Below the pieces are notes generated by a model. That model saw nothing but the letters and a program-made list of their open reading frames with translations. It was not told the origin of the DNA and did no database searches. The position numbers and the translations under genes are program-made. 64,000 bases of DNA, taken from an uncultured Tenacibaculum sp. Lineage in GTDB: Bacteria; Bacteroidota; Bacteroidia; Flavobacteriales; Flavobacteriaceae. How positions within the stretch are numbered: position 1 is the first letter of the stretch; each line of letters opens with the position of its first letter. Of this stretch, positions 52,968 to 62,736 are shown in pieces. The stretch is from the NCBI GenBank assembly GCA_947501615.1, contig CANMWK010000006.1, positions 1 to 64,000 of the forward strand. The letters run 5' to 3'.

Positions 52968-53699
52968 TTATTCTAAAATGTGTTTTGCTATATCTTCTGG
53001 CCAAATCACGAATTTCCCATATTGTCCCTTTTTTTCAATTCCACCAACTTCTTTTCCTTGTTTTGTTGTAATCCAATCATCATCTTTCTTATACATCAAT
53101 TTTTTGTTCGTGAACCAACTATTTACTTTTCTGCTACTTAAACCCGTTACTTGGGATAGTTCTTTTGTAGTCAGGAATTTTGATTTAGAATTATTTTTCG
53201 TTTGAACAATTTCCGAAATTGTTTTTTCAGATTGCCTTTCTATATTTTTATCAACTTTTTTGACTGAAACTCTAATTTCTTCACTTATTGACAGAAGTCT
53301 TAAAGCTTCTTTTCTAATATCGTTATACAAATCTTCATCTTCTTCTTTTGTTACATATATTCCCATCTCATCATTATTCTGCTGTGAAAAAGAATATAAA
53401 TTCATAGAAGTTACAATTGCTTCTTTCTTGTTTAAATAGCATTTAGCATGAAGAGAGTTACAAAGACTTGTCCTAATTCCTATTTGACTTTCCAACCAAT
53501 TACTTTCTTCAACTTGAAGTTTATTCTCTCTGTAAATAATTCGGATATCTATTTTTTGAATATGTAAGTATTCTAAATTATCCTTTACTCTTTTATGAAA
53601 TTGAAGATAGGGACTTATTAAAATAAGTTGGTCGTTTGTATTTTTAATTAATTGTTCTAAATGATATGAAACACCTGTAGTGTCTAAAAATTTTGCCAT
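52968..53699 (-). CDS. PLD-family nuclease fused to an antirepressor-like DNA-binding tail
   Basis: 243 residues. Residues 1-145 form a phospholipase D-type domain with one HKD motif, LHAKCYLNKKEAIVTSMNL, of the sort found in dimeric PLD restriction nucleases (BfiI/Nuc type). A Lys-rich linker is followed by a C-terminal domain (about 175-240: FLTTKELSQVTGLSSRKVNS, WITTKQGKEVGGIE, YGKFVIWPEDI), resembling the KilA-C/phage antirepressor C terminus. It leads the leftward cargo group between traD and traE. Likely a DNA-directed nuclease, perhaps defensive. Substrate unknown. Confidence 0.7.
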   Translation of the reverse strand: MAKFLDTTGVSYHLEQLIKNTNDQLILISPYLQFHKRVKDNLEYLHIQKIDIRIIYRENKLQVEESNWLESQIGIRTSLCNSLHAKCYLNKKEAIVTSMNLYSFSQQNNDEMGIYVTKEEDEDLYNDIRKEALRLLSISEEIRVSVKKVDKNIERQSEKTISEIVQTKNNSKSKFLTTKELSQVTGLSSRKVNSWFTNKKLMYKKDDDWITTKQGKEVGGIEKKGQYGKFVIWPEDIAKHILE

Positions 53700-54333
53700 T
53701 TTTTATTAATTTCTTGATTTTTGCACACCTTATAAAATGTATGCATATAGTAATTATGGTAAAACCGTATACTTTGAATTATGAATAGCTAATTTAATGA
53801 ATCTTTTAAGTTTTAACATATTCATAGCTATATGTATACAAATATTTTTTTTAGAATAAGCAAATCGCATAAGCTTGCAATCTAACCCCAATTATTCTTG
53901 ATAATTTTTAGTGTACTGGTTTATATTTCTCTAAAATCATCATAACTGATCAATTAAAACCTGTAAATCAATTTTTATTACTCATTTAACTTTCTCTATA
54001 ATATTTATAGTATTAACATATATAATTTATAGTCCAAAAAAAATCAGTTCACACTTCTTCCTTGAATACAACTTCAAACACACAACCTTATTCCAAAAAC
54101 TACCTCTAACAGCCAACTAAAGCCATAAAAACGGCTTCTCAAAAAGGGCTGTATTCTCAAAATACATTCGTGTAAAACAAGCTAAAAACCAGCTTATCAA
54201 ATACACACGAATGAAAGAAAAACGCTTTCTACAACAGCATTTTGAGTATGGATAATTTTTTACTGCCCATCACTTTTTCCTGAACCAAGTCAGGAATTTC
54301 TAAGTATTCAATTCACTAAAAAATTATCACATT
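53700..54333. other. Long leader upstream of traE
   Basis: 634 bases with no convincing gene. The most notable structure is the nested inverted repeat at 54156-54246, entered separately. The rest is AT-rich and contains no clear TAnnTTTG promoter for the PLD gene. The traE operon promoter must lie here. Confidence 0.45.
54156..54246 (+). promoter_or_regulatory. Nested inverted repeats in traE leader
   Basis: Three stems stack: CTCAAAAT (54156-54163)/ATTTTGAG (54239-54246), CATTCGTGT (54165-54173)/ACACGAATG (54205-54213), AAGCT (54179-54183)/AGCTT (54191-54195). Such an arrangement suits an RNA switch or attenuator in the 5' leader, 88 bases before traE. It could equally be a binding site at DNA level. 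Confidence 0.5.
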
Positions 54334-54639
54334 ATGAAAACTAAAATTTATAAAATAATCTTTAGTCTAGCTGCTTTCTTATTATACGGAATAGGAGCAC
54401 AAGCACAAAATGGTGTAGGCGGAATTAACCAAGCTACACAAATGGTCACTTCTTATTTTGATCCCGCTACAAAACTTATTTATGCTATTGGAGCAGTAGT
54501 TGGATTAATTGGTGGGGTTAAAGTGTATAACAAATTCTCATCAGGTGACCCTGACACTTCTAAAACAGCAGCTTCATGGTTTGGAGCATGTATTTTCTTA
54601 ATTGTTTCTGCAACCATTTTACGCTCATTTTTCCTATAA
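54334..54639 (+). CDS. traE: TraE (DUF4134) conjugation membrane protein
   Basis: 101 residues. Signal peptide at 1-24 (ending AQAQ) followed by two hydrophobic helices (AIGAVVGLIGGVKVYNKF; ASWFGACIFLIVSATILRSFF), the VirB2-like pilin layout of DUF4134. Forms part of the mating channel. It begins the block traE-F-G, with 3 bases to traF. Confidence 0.9.
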   Translation: MKTKIYKIIFSLAAFLLYGIGAQAQNGVGGINQATQMVTSYFDPATKLIYAIGAVVGLIGGVKVYNKFSSGDPDTSKTAASWFGACIFLIVSATILRSFFL

Positions 54640-54642
54640 ACT

Positions 54643-54969
54643 ATGGCTAGCTTTCAAATTAATAAAGGCATAGGAAGAACTGTGGAGTTCAAAGGTTTAA
54701 AAGCACAATATCTATTCATCTTTGCTGGTGGTTTATTGGGGCTTTTTATTGCCATAGTTATACTATATATGATTGGTATAAACCAATACGTGTGCTTAAC
54801 ACTAGGGCTTATTAGTGCAGGAGTTTTAATATGGAAAACTTTTGAGCTAAATACGAAATATGGAGAACATGGATTAATGAAAATTTCAGCTCGTAAAAGG
54901 CATCCGAAATTTATCAGCCGTCATTACACGGTACTATCTCTTATCAACTTTCAAAACCAAAGCATATGA
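54643..54969 (+). CDS. traF: TraF (DUF4133) conjugation membrane protein
   Basis: 108 residues. Two adjacent hydrophobic helices (YLFIFAGGLLGLFIAIVILY and VCLTLGLISAGVLIWKT) after a short cytosolic start, then a basic tail (KISARKRHPKF). DUF4133, VirB3-like. It overlaps traG by 4 bases. Confidence 0.9.
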   Translation: MASFQINKGIGRTVEFKGLKAQYLFIFAGGLLGLFIAIVILYMIGINQYVCLTLGLISAGVLIWKTFELNTKYGEHGLMKISARKRHPKFISRHYTVLSLINFQNQSI

Positions 54970-57461
54970 GACCAATAGCTAAACGTAGTCCATTTGCTGA
55001 TAAATTTCCGATTTGGGCAGTAGAACATAATTGTATTTTAAGTAAGGATGCAGATATTACCATTGCTTTTAAAGTTACTTTACCCGAGCTATTTACCATC
55101 ACGGCAAAAGAATATGAAGCGATCCATGCTGCATGGCATAAAGCCATTAAAGTATTACCCGATTTTAGTATTGTCCATAAACAGGATTGGTATCTAAAAG
55201 AAAACTATGAACCAGAGATTCAAAAAGATGATTTAAGTTTTTTGTCTCGAAGTTTTGAAAAGCATTTTAATGAGCGTCCTTTTTTAGCACATCATTGTTA
55301 CGTCTATGTGACAAAAACTACCAAAGAGCGCATGCGTCGTCAAAGTAGTTTTTCTACACTCACCCGCAAGCATTTAATTTCAAAGGAGATTCAAGACAAA
55401 GAAGCTATGCTCAAATTTATAGAATCGGTAGATCAGTTTGAACGCATTATTAATGGTTCTGGTTTTGTAAGCTTGGAGCGTTTGACGGATTCTGACATTG
55501 TTGGATCAGCAACTAAAAAGGGGCTTTTAGAAGAATATTTATCGCTTACTTCTGAGCAAGATAATTTTACACTACAAGATATTCATTTAGGTGTGGATGA
55601 GGTAAAAGTTGGGGATAAGATCCTATGCTTACATACACTATCAGATACTGAAGATTTACCCAATGAAGTAAGTACCGATAAACGTTTTGAACGATTATCT
55701 ACAGACCGAAGTGACTGTCGATTATCTTTTGCTTCGCCAGTAGGATTGCTATTGAACTGCAACCACATTTATAACCAATATATTTTTATTGATAACAGTG
55801 ATGAGAATTTACGCAAGTTTGAAAAATCAGCACGTAATATGCACTCACTAGGCAAGTATAGCCGAAGTAATCAAATCAATAAAGAGTGGATCGAGAATTA
55901 CCTTAATGAAGCACATTCAAAAGGGCTAACCTCGGTACGATGCCATTGCAATGTATTGGCTTGGAGTGATGACCGAACAGAATTAAGACAAATTAAGAAT
56001 GATGTTGGTAGTCAGTTGGCTCTTATGGAATGCCGTCCTCATCATAATACAGTAGATACTGCAACATTATATTGGGCAGGTATGGCTGGCAATGCAGGTG
56101 ACTTTCCTGCGGAAGAAAGCTTTTACACATTTATAGACCCTGCGTTATGTTTCTTTACCCAAGAGACAAATTATCGCAATTCCTTATCTCCTTTCGGAAT
56201 AAAAATGGTGGACAGATTAACAGGCAAGCCCATCCATTTAGATATTTCTGATTTACCAATGAAAAAAGGAATTATCACCAACCGAAACAAGTTTATTTTG
56301 GGTCCTTCGGGAAGTGGAAAATCTTTTTTTACGAATCATTTAATCCGTCAATATTACGAACAAGGAACACATGTGTTATTAGTAGATACTGGTAATAGTT
56401 ATCAAGGATTATGTGAACTCGTTCGTCAAAAAACAGGTGGTAAAGATGGAGTCTATTTTACGTATACGGAAGAAAATCCTATTGCGTTTAATCCATTTTA
56501 TACAGATGATAATGTGTTTGATATTGAAAAAAGGGAAAGTATCAAAACACTTATTATGACCTTGTGGAAGCGAGATGACGAACCCGCTTCACGTTCCGAG
56601 GAAGTAGCCTTATCAAATGCCGTAAACCTATTCATTAAAAAGATTCAAAAAGATAATACCACAGACGTTTCTTTCGATGGGTTTTATGAATTTGCCAAAA
56701 CAGACTACAAAACCATTTTAGAGGAAAAATCAGTACGAGAAAAAGACTTCGATTTAGCCAACTTCCTAAATGTTTTAGAGCCTTATTACAAAGGTGGGGA
56801 ATACGATTATTTACTTAATTCAACCGAGCAACTAGACCTGTTAACCAAACGATTTATTGTATTTGAAATAGATGCCATTAAGGATCATAAAATCCTATTT
56901 CCTATAGTGACCATCATCATCATGGAGGTATTCATCAATAAGATGCGACGACTCACAGGAATTCGTAAACTAATATTAATTGAAGAAGCTTGGAAAGCCA
57001 TTGCCAAAGAAGGCATGGCGGAGTACATCAAGTATCTATTTAAAACCGTACGAAAGTTTTTTGGAGAAGCTATTGTAGTTACTCAAGAAGTAGATGATAT
57101 TATTCAATCTCCTATTGTTAAAGAATCCATTATTAATAATTCAGATTGTAAGATACTTCTTGACCAGCGCAAGTACATGAACAAGTTCGATGGTATTCAA
57201 GAAATGTTGGGACTTACCGAAAAAGAGAAAGCACAGATTTTATCCATAAACCTAAACAACCATCCAAGCCGATTATACAAAGAAGTTTGGATTGGATTAG
57301 GCGGAACACAGTCGGCTGTTTATGCTACCGAAGTAAGTGCCGAAGAATACTTGACCTATACTACTGAAGAAACCGAAAAAATGAAGGTCTTAGAACTTGC
57401 TAAAACCAAAGGAGGAGATATCGAATCTGCGATTAAGCAATTGGCAGAACAACGAAGATAA
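54966..57461 (+). CDS. traG: TraG family conjugation ATPase (VirB4-like)
   Basis: 831 residues, standard length. Walker A LGPSGSGKSF near residue 447 and Walker B LILIEEAWKAI in the C-terminal half, with a preceding TraG_N-type region. VirB4-type motor of the mating pore. It overlaps traF and is followed 60 bases later by traI. Confidence 0.95.
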   Translation: MRPIAKRSPFADKFPIWAVEHNCILSKDADITIAFKVTLPELFTITAKEYEAIHAAWHKAIKVLPDFSIVHKQDWYLKENYEPEIQKDDLSFLSRSFEKHFNERPFLAHHCYVYVTKTTKERMRRQSSFSTLTRKHLISKEIQDKEAMLKFIESVDQFERIINGSGFVSLERLTDSDIVGSATKKGLLEEYLSLTSEQDNFTLQDIHLGVDEVKVGDKILCLHTLSDTEDLPNEVSTDKRFERLSTDRSDCRLSFASPVGLLLNCNHIYNQYIFIDNSDENLRKFEKSARNMHSLGKYSRSNQINKEWIENYLNEAHSKGLTSVRCHCNVLAWSDDRTELRQIKNDVGSQLALMECRPHHNTVDTATLYWAGMAGNAGDFPAEESFYTFIDPALCFFTQETNYRNSLSPFGIKMVDRLTGKPIHLDISDLPMKKGIITNRNKFILGPSGSGKSFFTNHLIRQYYEQGTHVLLVDTGNSYQGLCELVRQKTGGKDGVYFTYTEENPIAFNPFYTDDNVFDIEKRESIKTLIMTLWKRDDEPASRSEEVALSNAVNLFIKKIQKDNTTDVSFDGFYEFAKTDYKTILEEKSVREKDFDLANFLNVLEPYYKGGEYDYLLNSTEQLDLLTKRFIVFEIDAIKDHKILFPIVTIIIMEVFINKMRRLTGIRKLILIEEAWKAIAKEGMAEYIKYLFKTVRKFFGEAIVVTQEVDDIIQSPIVKESIINNSDCKILLDQRKYMNKFDGIQEMLGLTEKEKAQILSINLNNHPSRLYKEVWIGLGGTQSAVYATEVSAEEYLTYTTEETEKMKVLELAKTKGGDIESAIKQLAEQRR

Positions 57462-57521
57462 TCTTATCAAAACCTCTTGTAAAAGAGGTAAAAGCAACAT
57501 TAATTTTTAAAAATATACATC

Positions 57522-58145
57522 ATGAAAAAATACATATTCAGCATATTGTGTATGATCGGTTTTTATACTACACAAGCACAATGGGTGGTTACCGACCCTA
57601 CTAATTTGGCACAAGGGATTGCCAATACTGCACAGCAAATTGTACAAACTTCTACCACTGCTACCAACATGATAAACAATTTCAAAGAAACGGTAAAAAT
57701 CTATGAGCAAGGGAAAAAGTATTATGACAAACTAAAGCGTGTAAACAATTTGGTTAAAGATGCTCGAAGGGTACAACAAGCAGTTCTTATGGTTGGAGAA
57801 ATTTCAGATATCTACGTAAATAATTTTCAAAAAATGCTTAATGATGAAAATTACGCACCTCAAGAACTCTCTGCTATTGCATTTGGATATTCTAAGCTAT
57901 TAGAAGAAAGTGGCAGCTTAGTAAAAGAGTTAAAAAAGATTATAAATCCTTCAACCTTATCCATGAATGATAAGGAGCGTATGGATATTATAGATCGTAT
58001 TTACAAAGAAATTAAAGCCAATAGGGATTTAGTGAATTACTACACCCGAAAGAATATTGGAGTTAGTTATTTGAGAGCAAAGGAAAAAGGCAATACGAAA
58101 CGTGTATTGGCTTTATATGGAACAGCTAACGAACGTAATTGGTAA
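57522..58145 (+). CDS. traI: TraI (DUF4141) conjugation protein
   Basis: 207 residues. Signal peptide 1-19 (MKKYIFSILCMIGFYTTQAQ), then helical coiled regions (QIVQTSTTATNMINNFKETV). Periplasmic or channel-associated component in CTnDOT-type elements. Twelve bases separate it from traJ. Confidence 0.85.
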   Translation: MKKYIFSILCMIGFYTTQAQWVVTDPTNLAQGIANTAQQIVQTSTTATNMINNFKETVKIYEQGKKYYDKLKRVNNLVKDARRVQQAVLMVGEISDIYVNNFQKMLNDENYAPQELSAIAFGYSKLLEESGSLVKELKKIINPSTLSMNDKERMDIIDRIYKEIKANRDLVNYYTRKNIGVSYLRAKEKGNTKRVLALYGTANERNW

Positions 58146-58157
58146 AATATAACAGTT

Positions 58158-59165
58158 ATGTATTTAATTGCTGATTTCGACAATCTACATCAAGTATTAC
58201 GAAGTTTATACGACGAAATGATGCCTTTGTGTAGTAATATGATAGGTATTGCAAAAGCCATCGCTGGTTTGGGAGCATTGTTCTATGTTTCTGCAAGGGT
58301 ATGGCAATCATTAGCAAGAGCAGAACCTATTGATGTATATCCTATGCTACGTCCTTTTGCTATAGGAATGTGTATCCTCTTTTTTCCATCTATAGTGCTT
58401 GGAACAATTAATAGTGTCCTTAGTCCTGTGGTCAAGGGAACAGCGACCATTTTAGAAACTCAGACTTTTGATATGCAATCTTATCAAGCGCAAAAAGATA
58501 GGCTTGAACGAGAAGCCTTACTCAGAAATCCTGAAACCGCTTATTTAATCAGTAACGAAGAGTTTGATAAAAAACTGGAATCGCTAGGTTGGTCTCCTTC
58601 AGACTTGGCTACTATGGCTGGAATGCATGTGGAGAAAGGAATGTATAAACTTGAAAAAAGCATGAGAGATGCATTTCGTTCCCTATTAGAACTTATTTTT
58701 CAAGCTGCTGCTTTAATTATTGACACCATCCGTACATTCTTCCTTATTGTACTTTCTATTCTTGGTCCAATAGCCTTTGCGCTTTCAATTTGGGATGGCT
58801 TTCAATCTACACTTACTGCATGGCTTAACCGCTACATCAGTGTGTACTTCTGGTTACCTGTAGCCAATTTGTTTGGAGCCATGCTTGGTAAAATTCAAGT
58901 ACTAATGCTTACCAAAGATATTGAAGCACTATCTAACCCTAACTATGTTCCTGATGGCTCAAATACAATTTATACGGTTTTCATGCTCATCGGAATCATT
59001 GGCTATTTCACGATTCCAACGGTAGCAAATTGGGTTATTCAAGCTGGTGGAATGGGGAACTATAATAGAAATATAAATCAATCTTCTAAGAAAGCGGGGA
59101 ATTTAGCTGGAGCTACGGCAGGGGCTACTTCTGGAAATATTCGAGGGCGATTAAAAATAAAATAA
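58158..59165 (+). CDS. traJ: TraJ conjugation membrane protein
   Basis: 335 residues with about seven hydrophobic helices (for example GIAKAIAGLGALFYVSARV, LELIFQAAALIIDTIRTFFL, FMLIGIIGYFTIPTVANWVI). VirB6-like polytopic protein of the channel. A Gly/Ala-rich C-terminal tail. Ends 1 base before traK. Confidence 0.9.
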   Translation: MYLIADFDNLHQVLRSLYDEMMPLCSNMIGIAKAIAGLGALFYVSARVWQSLARAEPIDVYPMLRPFAIGMCILFFPSIVLGTINSVLSPVVKGTATILETQTFDMQSYQAQKDRLEREALLRNPETAYLISNEEFDKKLESLGWSPSDLATMAGMHVEKGMYKLEKSMRDAFRSLLELIFQAAALIIDTIRTFFLIVLSILGPIAFALSIWDGFQSTLTAWLNRYISVYFWLPVANLFGAMLGKIQVLMLTKDIEALSNPNYVPDGSNTIYTVFMLIGIIGYFTIPTVANWVIQAGGMGNYNRNINQSSKKAGNLAGATAGATSGNIRGRLKIK

Positions 59166-59166
59166 G

Positions 59167-59802
59167 ATGAAACAACATATAGAATTTAAAACCTTAACTA
59201 CTGTAGAAAGTAGTTTTAAGAAAATCCGTTTATTAAGTATTCTCTTTATTGTTTTGTGTACAGCAATTGTAGGTTACAGCATATTTAGTTCCTACCGATT
59301 TGCCGAAGCACAACGTGAAAAAATTTATGTGCTAGACAAAGGAAAGTCTTTGATGTTAGCATTATCCCAAGATGCATCCTTAAATAGACCTGTGGAAGCT
59401 AGAGAGCATATGCGTAGATTTCACGAACTATTTTTCACACTTGCTCCTGATAATAAAGCCATTGAATCCAATATCAAAAGAGCCTTATTCATGGCAGATA
59501 AAAGTGCTTTTGATTATTACAAAGACCTTTCTGAAAAAGGATATTACAATCGTATCATTTCTGGAAATATTCATCAGCGTATTGTAGTTGATAGCATTCA
59601 AACCAATTTTAATACCTATCCCTATGAAATGGTATTGCATGCCAAGCAATGGATCATAAGAGCAAGTAACAAAACAGAGCGAAGTTTAGTAACTACTTGC
59701 CAACTCGTCAATTCTGTTCGTTCAGACAACAACCCTCAAGGTTTTACTATCGAAGGCTTTAGAGTATTAGTAAATACTGATATCCAAACTATCAAGCGAT
59801 GA
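59167..59802 (+). CDS. traK: TraK conjugation protein
   Basis: 211 residues. One N-terminal membrane helix (IRLLSILFIVLCTAIVGYSI) and a periplasmic domain with AREHMRRFHELFFTLAPDNK, the VirB8-like TraK pattern. Its stop codon overlaps the traL start (ATGA, 59799-59802). Confidence 0.9.
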   Translation: MKQHIEFKTLTTVESSFKKIRLLSILFIVLCTAIVGYSIFSSYRFAEAQREKIYVLDKGKSLMLALSQDASLNRPVEAREHMRRFHELFFTLAPDNKAIESNIKRALFMADKSAFDYYKDLSEKGYYNRIISGNIHQRIVVDSIQTNFNTYPYEMVLHAKQWIIRASNKTERSLVTTCQLVNSVRSDNNPQGFTIEGFRVLVNTDIQTIKR

Positions 59803-59948
59803 GTTTACTATGCCTACAAAGAATAGCAAAATGGCTTAGAAACCAATGTGAAAGTTTAACAAATCGACAAGCCAAAGTGCTACTATGGATACTTTTTATA
59901 AGCTATATCCTACTCACTTTGGTGGTGGTTATAACCACATTCTCATAA
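59799..59948 (+). CDS. traL: TraL-like small membrane protein (DUF3989-like)
   Basis: 49 residues. The start ATG at 59799 overlaps the traK stop codon. A basic first half (LCLQRIAKWLRNQCESLTNR) is followed by one hydrophobic helix (VLLWILFISYILLTLVVV). Position between traK and traM and the size match TraL of CTnDOT-type elements, a family that is normally about 100 residues, so this is a short version. Confidence 0.75.
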   Translation: MSLLCLQRIAKWLRNQCESLTNRQAKVLLWILFISYILLTLVVVITTFS

Positions 59949-59984
59949 AGTGGTCTATGACTCTAATTTTTAAATCAAAATAAG

Positions 59985-61193
59985 ATGACACAAAATCCAA
60001 ATAACAACAAAAAGCAACCTATACAACTGCAAGAAAAGCATAAAAAAATACTGGTTTACTCAGGGCTTTCCTTCTTGTTTATGGGAGTAATGTATCTATT
60101 GTTCGCTACTGGCAGTAACGATAAAAAAGCATTAATCAATGAAAATCATGGAATGAATATTTCTATTCCAGAAGCTGCACATACAGGACTACTAGATGAT
60201 AAACAATCAGCTTATGAAAAGCAGCAATTCGAAGAAGAACAAGCTCGTAAAAAATTAGAAATGGCAACACTTTCAGATCTATTTCAAAATACTTCAGATA
60301 CTCTTGATAATAAACCTAATGCACTCAAATCATCTAATAGCGCTATTGGTTCTTCTGTTACTGCCTATAAAAGTATGCATCAAACCTTAGATAATTTTTA
60401 TATGAAAGATGATACTGAAACCAAAGCTTTACAGGAAGAAATAGAGTCATTAAAAAAGCAATTAAATACCGAAGACAATACCATTAATAATGAAGATCGT
60501 CAGTTGGCTTTAATGGAAAAGTCTTATCAAATGGCAGCAAAATATTTACCTACAAATGCCCAAGGAATGAATGTATCTCCTTTGAGTGGAAGCACAAAAA
60601 AAAGACATGTAAAACCAGTACAGCAATACAAAGAACGTATCGTATCAAGTTTACAAGAAAGTAATTGGGCTAACGGGCAATTATTTTCAACTCCTGTAGG
60701 AACTACACAGCAAATAAAGCGCAATACTATCAAGGCTTGTATACATCAAACTATGGAAATTACTAAAGGAATCGATGTACCTATTCGGCTCTTAGAACCC
60801 ATACAAGTAGCCAATATGGTTGTCCCTACACAAACTATACTAATCGCTACACCGAAATTGGAAGGGAATCGTTTGCAGCTTTCTATTGCTTCGATACAGT
60901 ACAAAGGAGTCTTAGTTCCTGTAGCACTTAATGTGTATGCTTTAGACGGAAAAGAAGGAATTTCTGTTCCTAGCACACTGGAGCAAAATGCTGTCAAAGA
61001 AGTATTAACAAGTTTAGGTAATGCATCAGGGAATGGTTTTACACTTAATAATTCGGCATCTGAGCAGCTCTTAACCGATTTAGGAAGAGGGGCTATACAA
61101 GGCACTTCTAATTATCTAAAAAACAAAATCCAACAAACCAAAATTACCATTAAAGCAGGACACGATGTTCTACTGCTTTCTGAGGTACAATAA
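59985..61193 (+). CDS. traM: TraM conjugation protein
   Basis: 402 residues. One membrane helix near residues 24-42 (KILVYSGLSFLFMGVMYLLF), a long coiled, Gln/Glu-rich middle and a C-terminal domain with AVKEVLTSLGNASGNGFTLN. VirB10-like core component in the CTnDOT tra cluster. It overlaps nothing and lies 36 bases after traL. Confidence 0.88.
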   Translation: MTQNPNNNKKQPIQLQEKHKKILVYSGLSFLFMGVMYLLFATGSNDKKALINENHGMNISIPEAAHTGLLDDKQSAYEKQQFEEEQARKKLEMATLSDLFQNTSDTLDNKPNALKSSNSAIGSSVTAYKSMHQTLDNFYMKDDTETKALQEEIESLKKQLNTEDNTINNEDRQLALMEKSYQMAAKYLPTNAQGMNVSPLSGSTKKRHVKPVQQYKERIVSSLQESNWANGQLFSTPVGTTQQIKRNTIKACIHQTMEITKGIDVPIRLLEPIQVANMVVPTQTILIATPKLEGNRLQLSIASIQYKGVLVPVALNVYALDGKEGISVPSTLEQNAVKEVLTSLGNASGNGFTLNNSASEQLLTDLGRGAIQGTSNYLKNKIQQTKITIKAGHDVLLLSEVQ

Positions 61194-61242
61194 TTTTTTA
61201 TTAACCGATACTGCTTACACAGTATCACAAACTTTAAATCGT

Positions 61243-62163
61243 ATGAAACATTTAATTTTAGCAAGTATCATCTTCACAATGATATGTAGCAGTTTAACCG
61301 CACAAGAAAAAGCATCTAATGACTTGTTTAAAGGATTAAGCCAGCCTTTTTCTTATCAAGAAATGATCGTTCCTTTTGGACTAGAAGTTAGTTTCCATAA
61401 AACCTCACATCTGTTATTCAAATCTCCAATTCGCTATGTTGATTTGGGTAGTAATAATATTATTGCAGGAAAAGCAAAACAAGCAGAAAATGTACTGCGT
61501 ATCAAAGCCAACAAAGAATATTTTGATACTGAAACAAGTCTTACTGTTATTTGTGCGGATGGGAGTTTCTACGCCTTTAATGTAAAGTATGTTGATGAAC
61601 CCGAGAAACTCAATATTGACATGAACGAGGTGGTATTAAAAGATGCCCAAGTACACCCCAATAAACAAACTGTATTTTTCGAAGAATTAGGCAATGAATC
61701 TCCTCGCTGGGTAGATTTAGTAATGCGCACTATTTACAATAATAATGATACGCATATCCGCCATATTGGGGCAAAAAAGGCACGAATTCAATTTCGATTA
61801 AAAGGTTTGTATGTAGAAAAAGGCTTGCTGTATTTCCACACAGAACTAAAAAATCGTTCTAAAACACCTTTTGAGATCGACTTCATTAGTTTCAAAGTAG
61901 TTGATAAAAAACTTTTGAAACAAACAGCCATACAAGAAGTACCTCTTTCTCCAGTTCGTGTTTTTCATTCCATGGATAAGGTGGATAAAAAAAGTAAGGA
62001 ACGTACCGTATTTTGTTTGGGGAAAATGACTTTACCTAATGACAAGCTGTTAGAAGTAAGTGTATTTGAAAAGAATGGAGGTAGGCATCAAACTTTTCTA
62101 TTAGAAAGTAAAGATTGGGATAAAGCTCGTACTATTGAAAATTTACAGTTGAGATGGGAATAA
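61243..62163 (+). CDS. traN: TraN conjugation protein (DUF4138)
   Basis: 306 residues from ATG 61243, which gives a proper signal peptide (MKHLILASIIFTMICSSLTA). A longer frame from 61165 runs back into traM and is rejected. DUF4138, VirB9-like outer membrane lattice protein. The C terminus overlaps traO by 10 bases. Confidence 0.9.
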   Translation: MKHLILASIIFTMICSSLTAQEKASNDLFKGLSQPFSYQEMIVPFGLEVSFHKTSHLLFKSPIRYVDLGSNNIIAGKAKQAENVLRIKANKEYFDTETSLTVICADGSFYAFNVKYVDEPEKLNIDMNEVVLKDAQVHPNKQTVFFEELGNESPRWVDLVMRTIYNNNDTHIRHIGAKKARIQFRLKGLYVEKGLLYFHTELKNRSKTPFEIDFISFKVVDKKLLKQTAIQEVPLSPVRVFHSMDKVDKKSKERTVFCLGKMTLPNDKLLEVSVFEKNGGRHQTFLLESKDWDKARTIENLQLRWE

Positions 62164-62723
62164 GATTCATAATTCTAACAGGGCTCATACTACTTATAAG
62201 CCCTGTTCATGCGCAACGTTTATTGGGAGGCGAAACGGCTATACAACTATCTGGTGCAACTCCCACAAACTCAACGGATGCTATATCAGAAAATTTTAGT
62301 TTTCAATTAGGGGTAATTACTAACACCAAAAAAGGGAATTACTGGAAGTTTGAAACAGCGTATCAGCGAAAAACTTTTGATTACAAAAACCAAAGGTTAC
62401 CCTACGATTTTTATAATGGGAACATCGGATACTTTTTACAAACTTTTAGTAATTATCAAAAGAATTTTTTAGTGTATACAGGAGTCTCAGGTATAGCTGG
62501 CTACGAAGTGTTTAATAACGACATCTCATTATTACAAGATGGAGCAACGCTTAACAACCGCTCTGGATTTGTTTACGGAGGAAAAGCAACACTTTCAATT
62601 GAAACCTACCTATCAAACCATTGGGTGCTGTTTGCTTTTTCTGAAGTAAACTATATCCCCAAAAGTGGATTGGCTCAATGGCAATCACAGTTCGGAATAG
62701 GAACACGCATATTTATAAATTAA
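62154..62723 (+). CDS. traO: TraO conjugation protein
   Basis: 189 residues. Signal-like N terminus (FIILTGLILLISPVHAQ) and a beta-barrel-like sequence with alternating hydrophobic residues, the outer-membrane TraO. Overlaps traN by 10 bases. Confidence 0.88.
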   Translation: MGIRFIILTGLILLISPVHAQRLLGGETAIQLSGATPTNSTDAISENFSFQLGVITNTKKGNYWKFETAYQRKTFDYKNQRLPYDFYNGNIGYFLQTFSNYQKNFLVYTGVSGIAGYEVFNNDISLLQDGATLNNRSGFVYGGKATLSIETYLSNHWVLFAFSEVNYIPKSGLAQWQSQFGIGTRIFIN

Positions 62724-62736
62724 AATCTAAAATAAA

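Noticed and set aside
61165..61242. Longer traN start
   Set aside because: It overlaps traM and hides the signal peptide; the ATG at 61243 is better placed.
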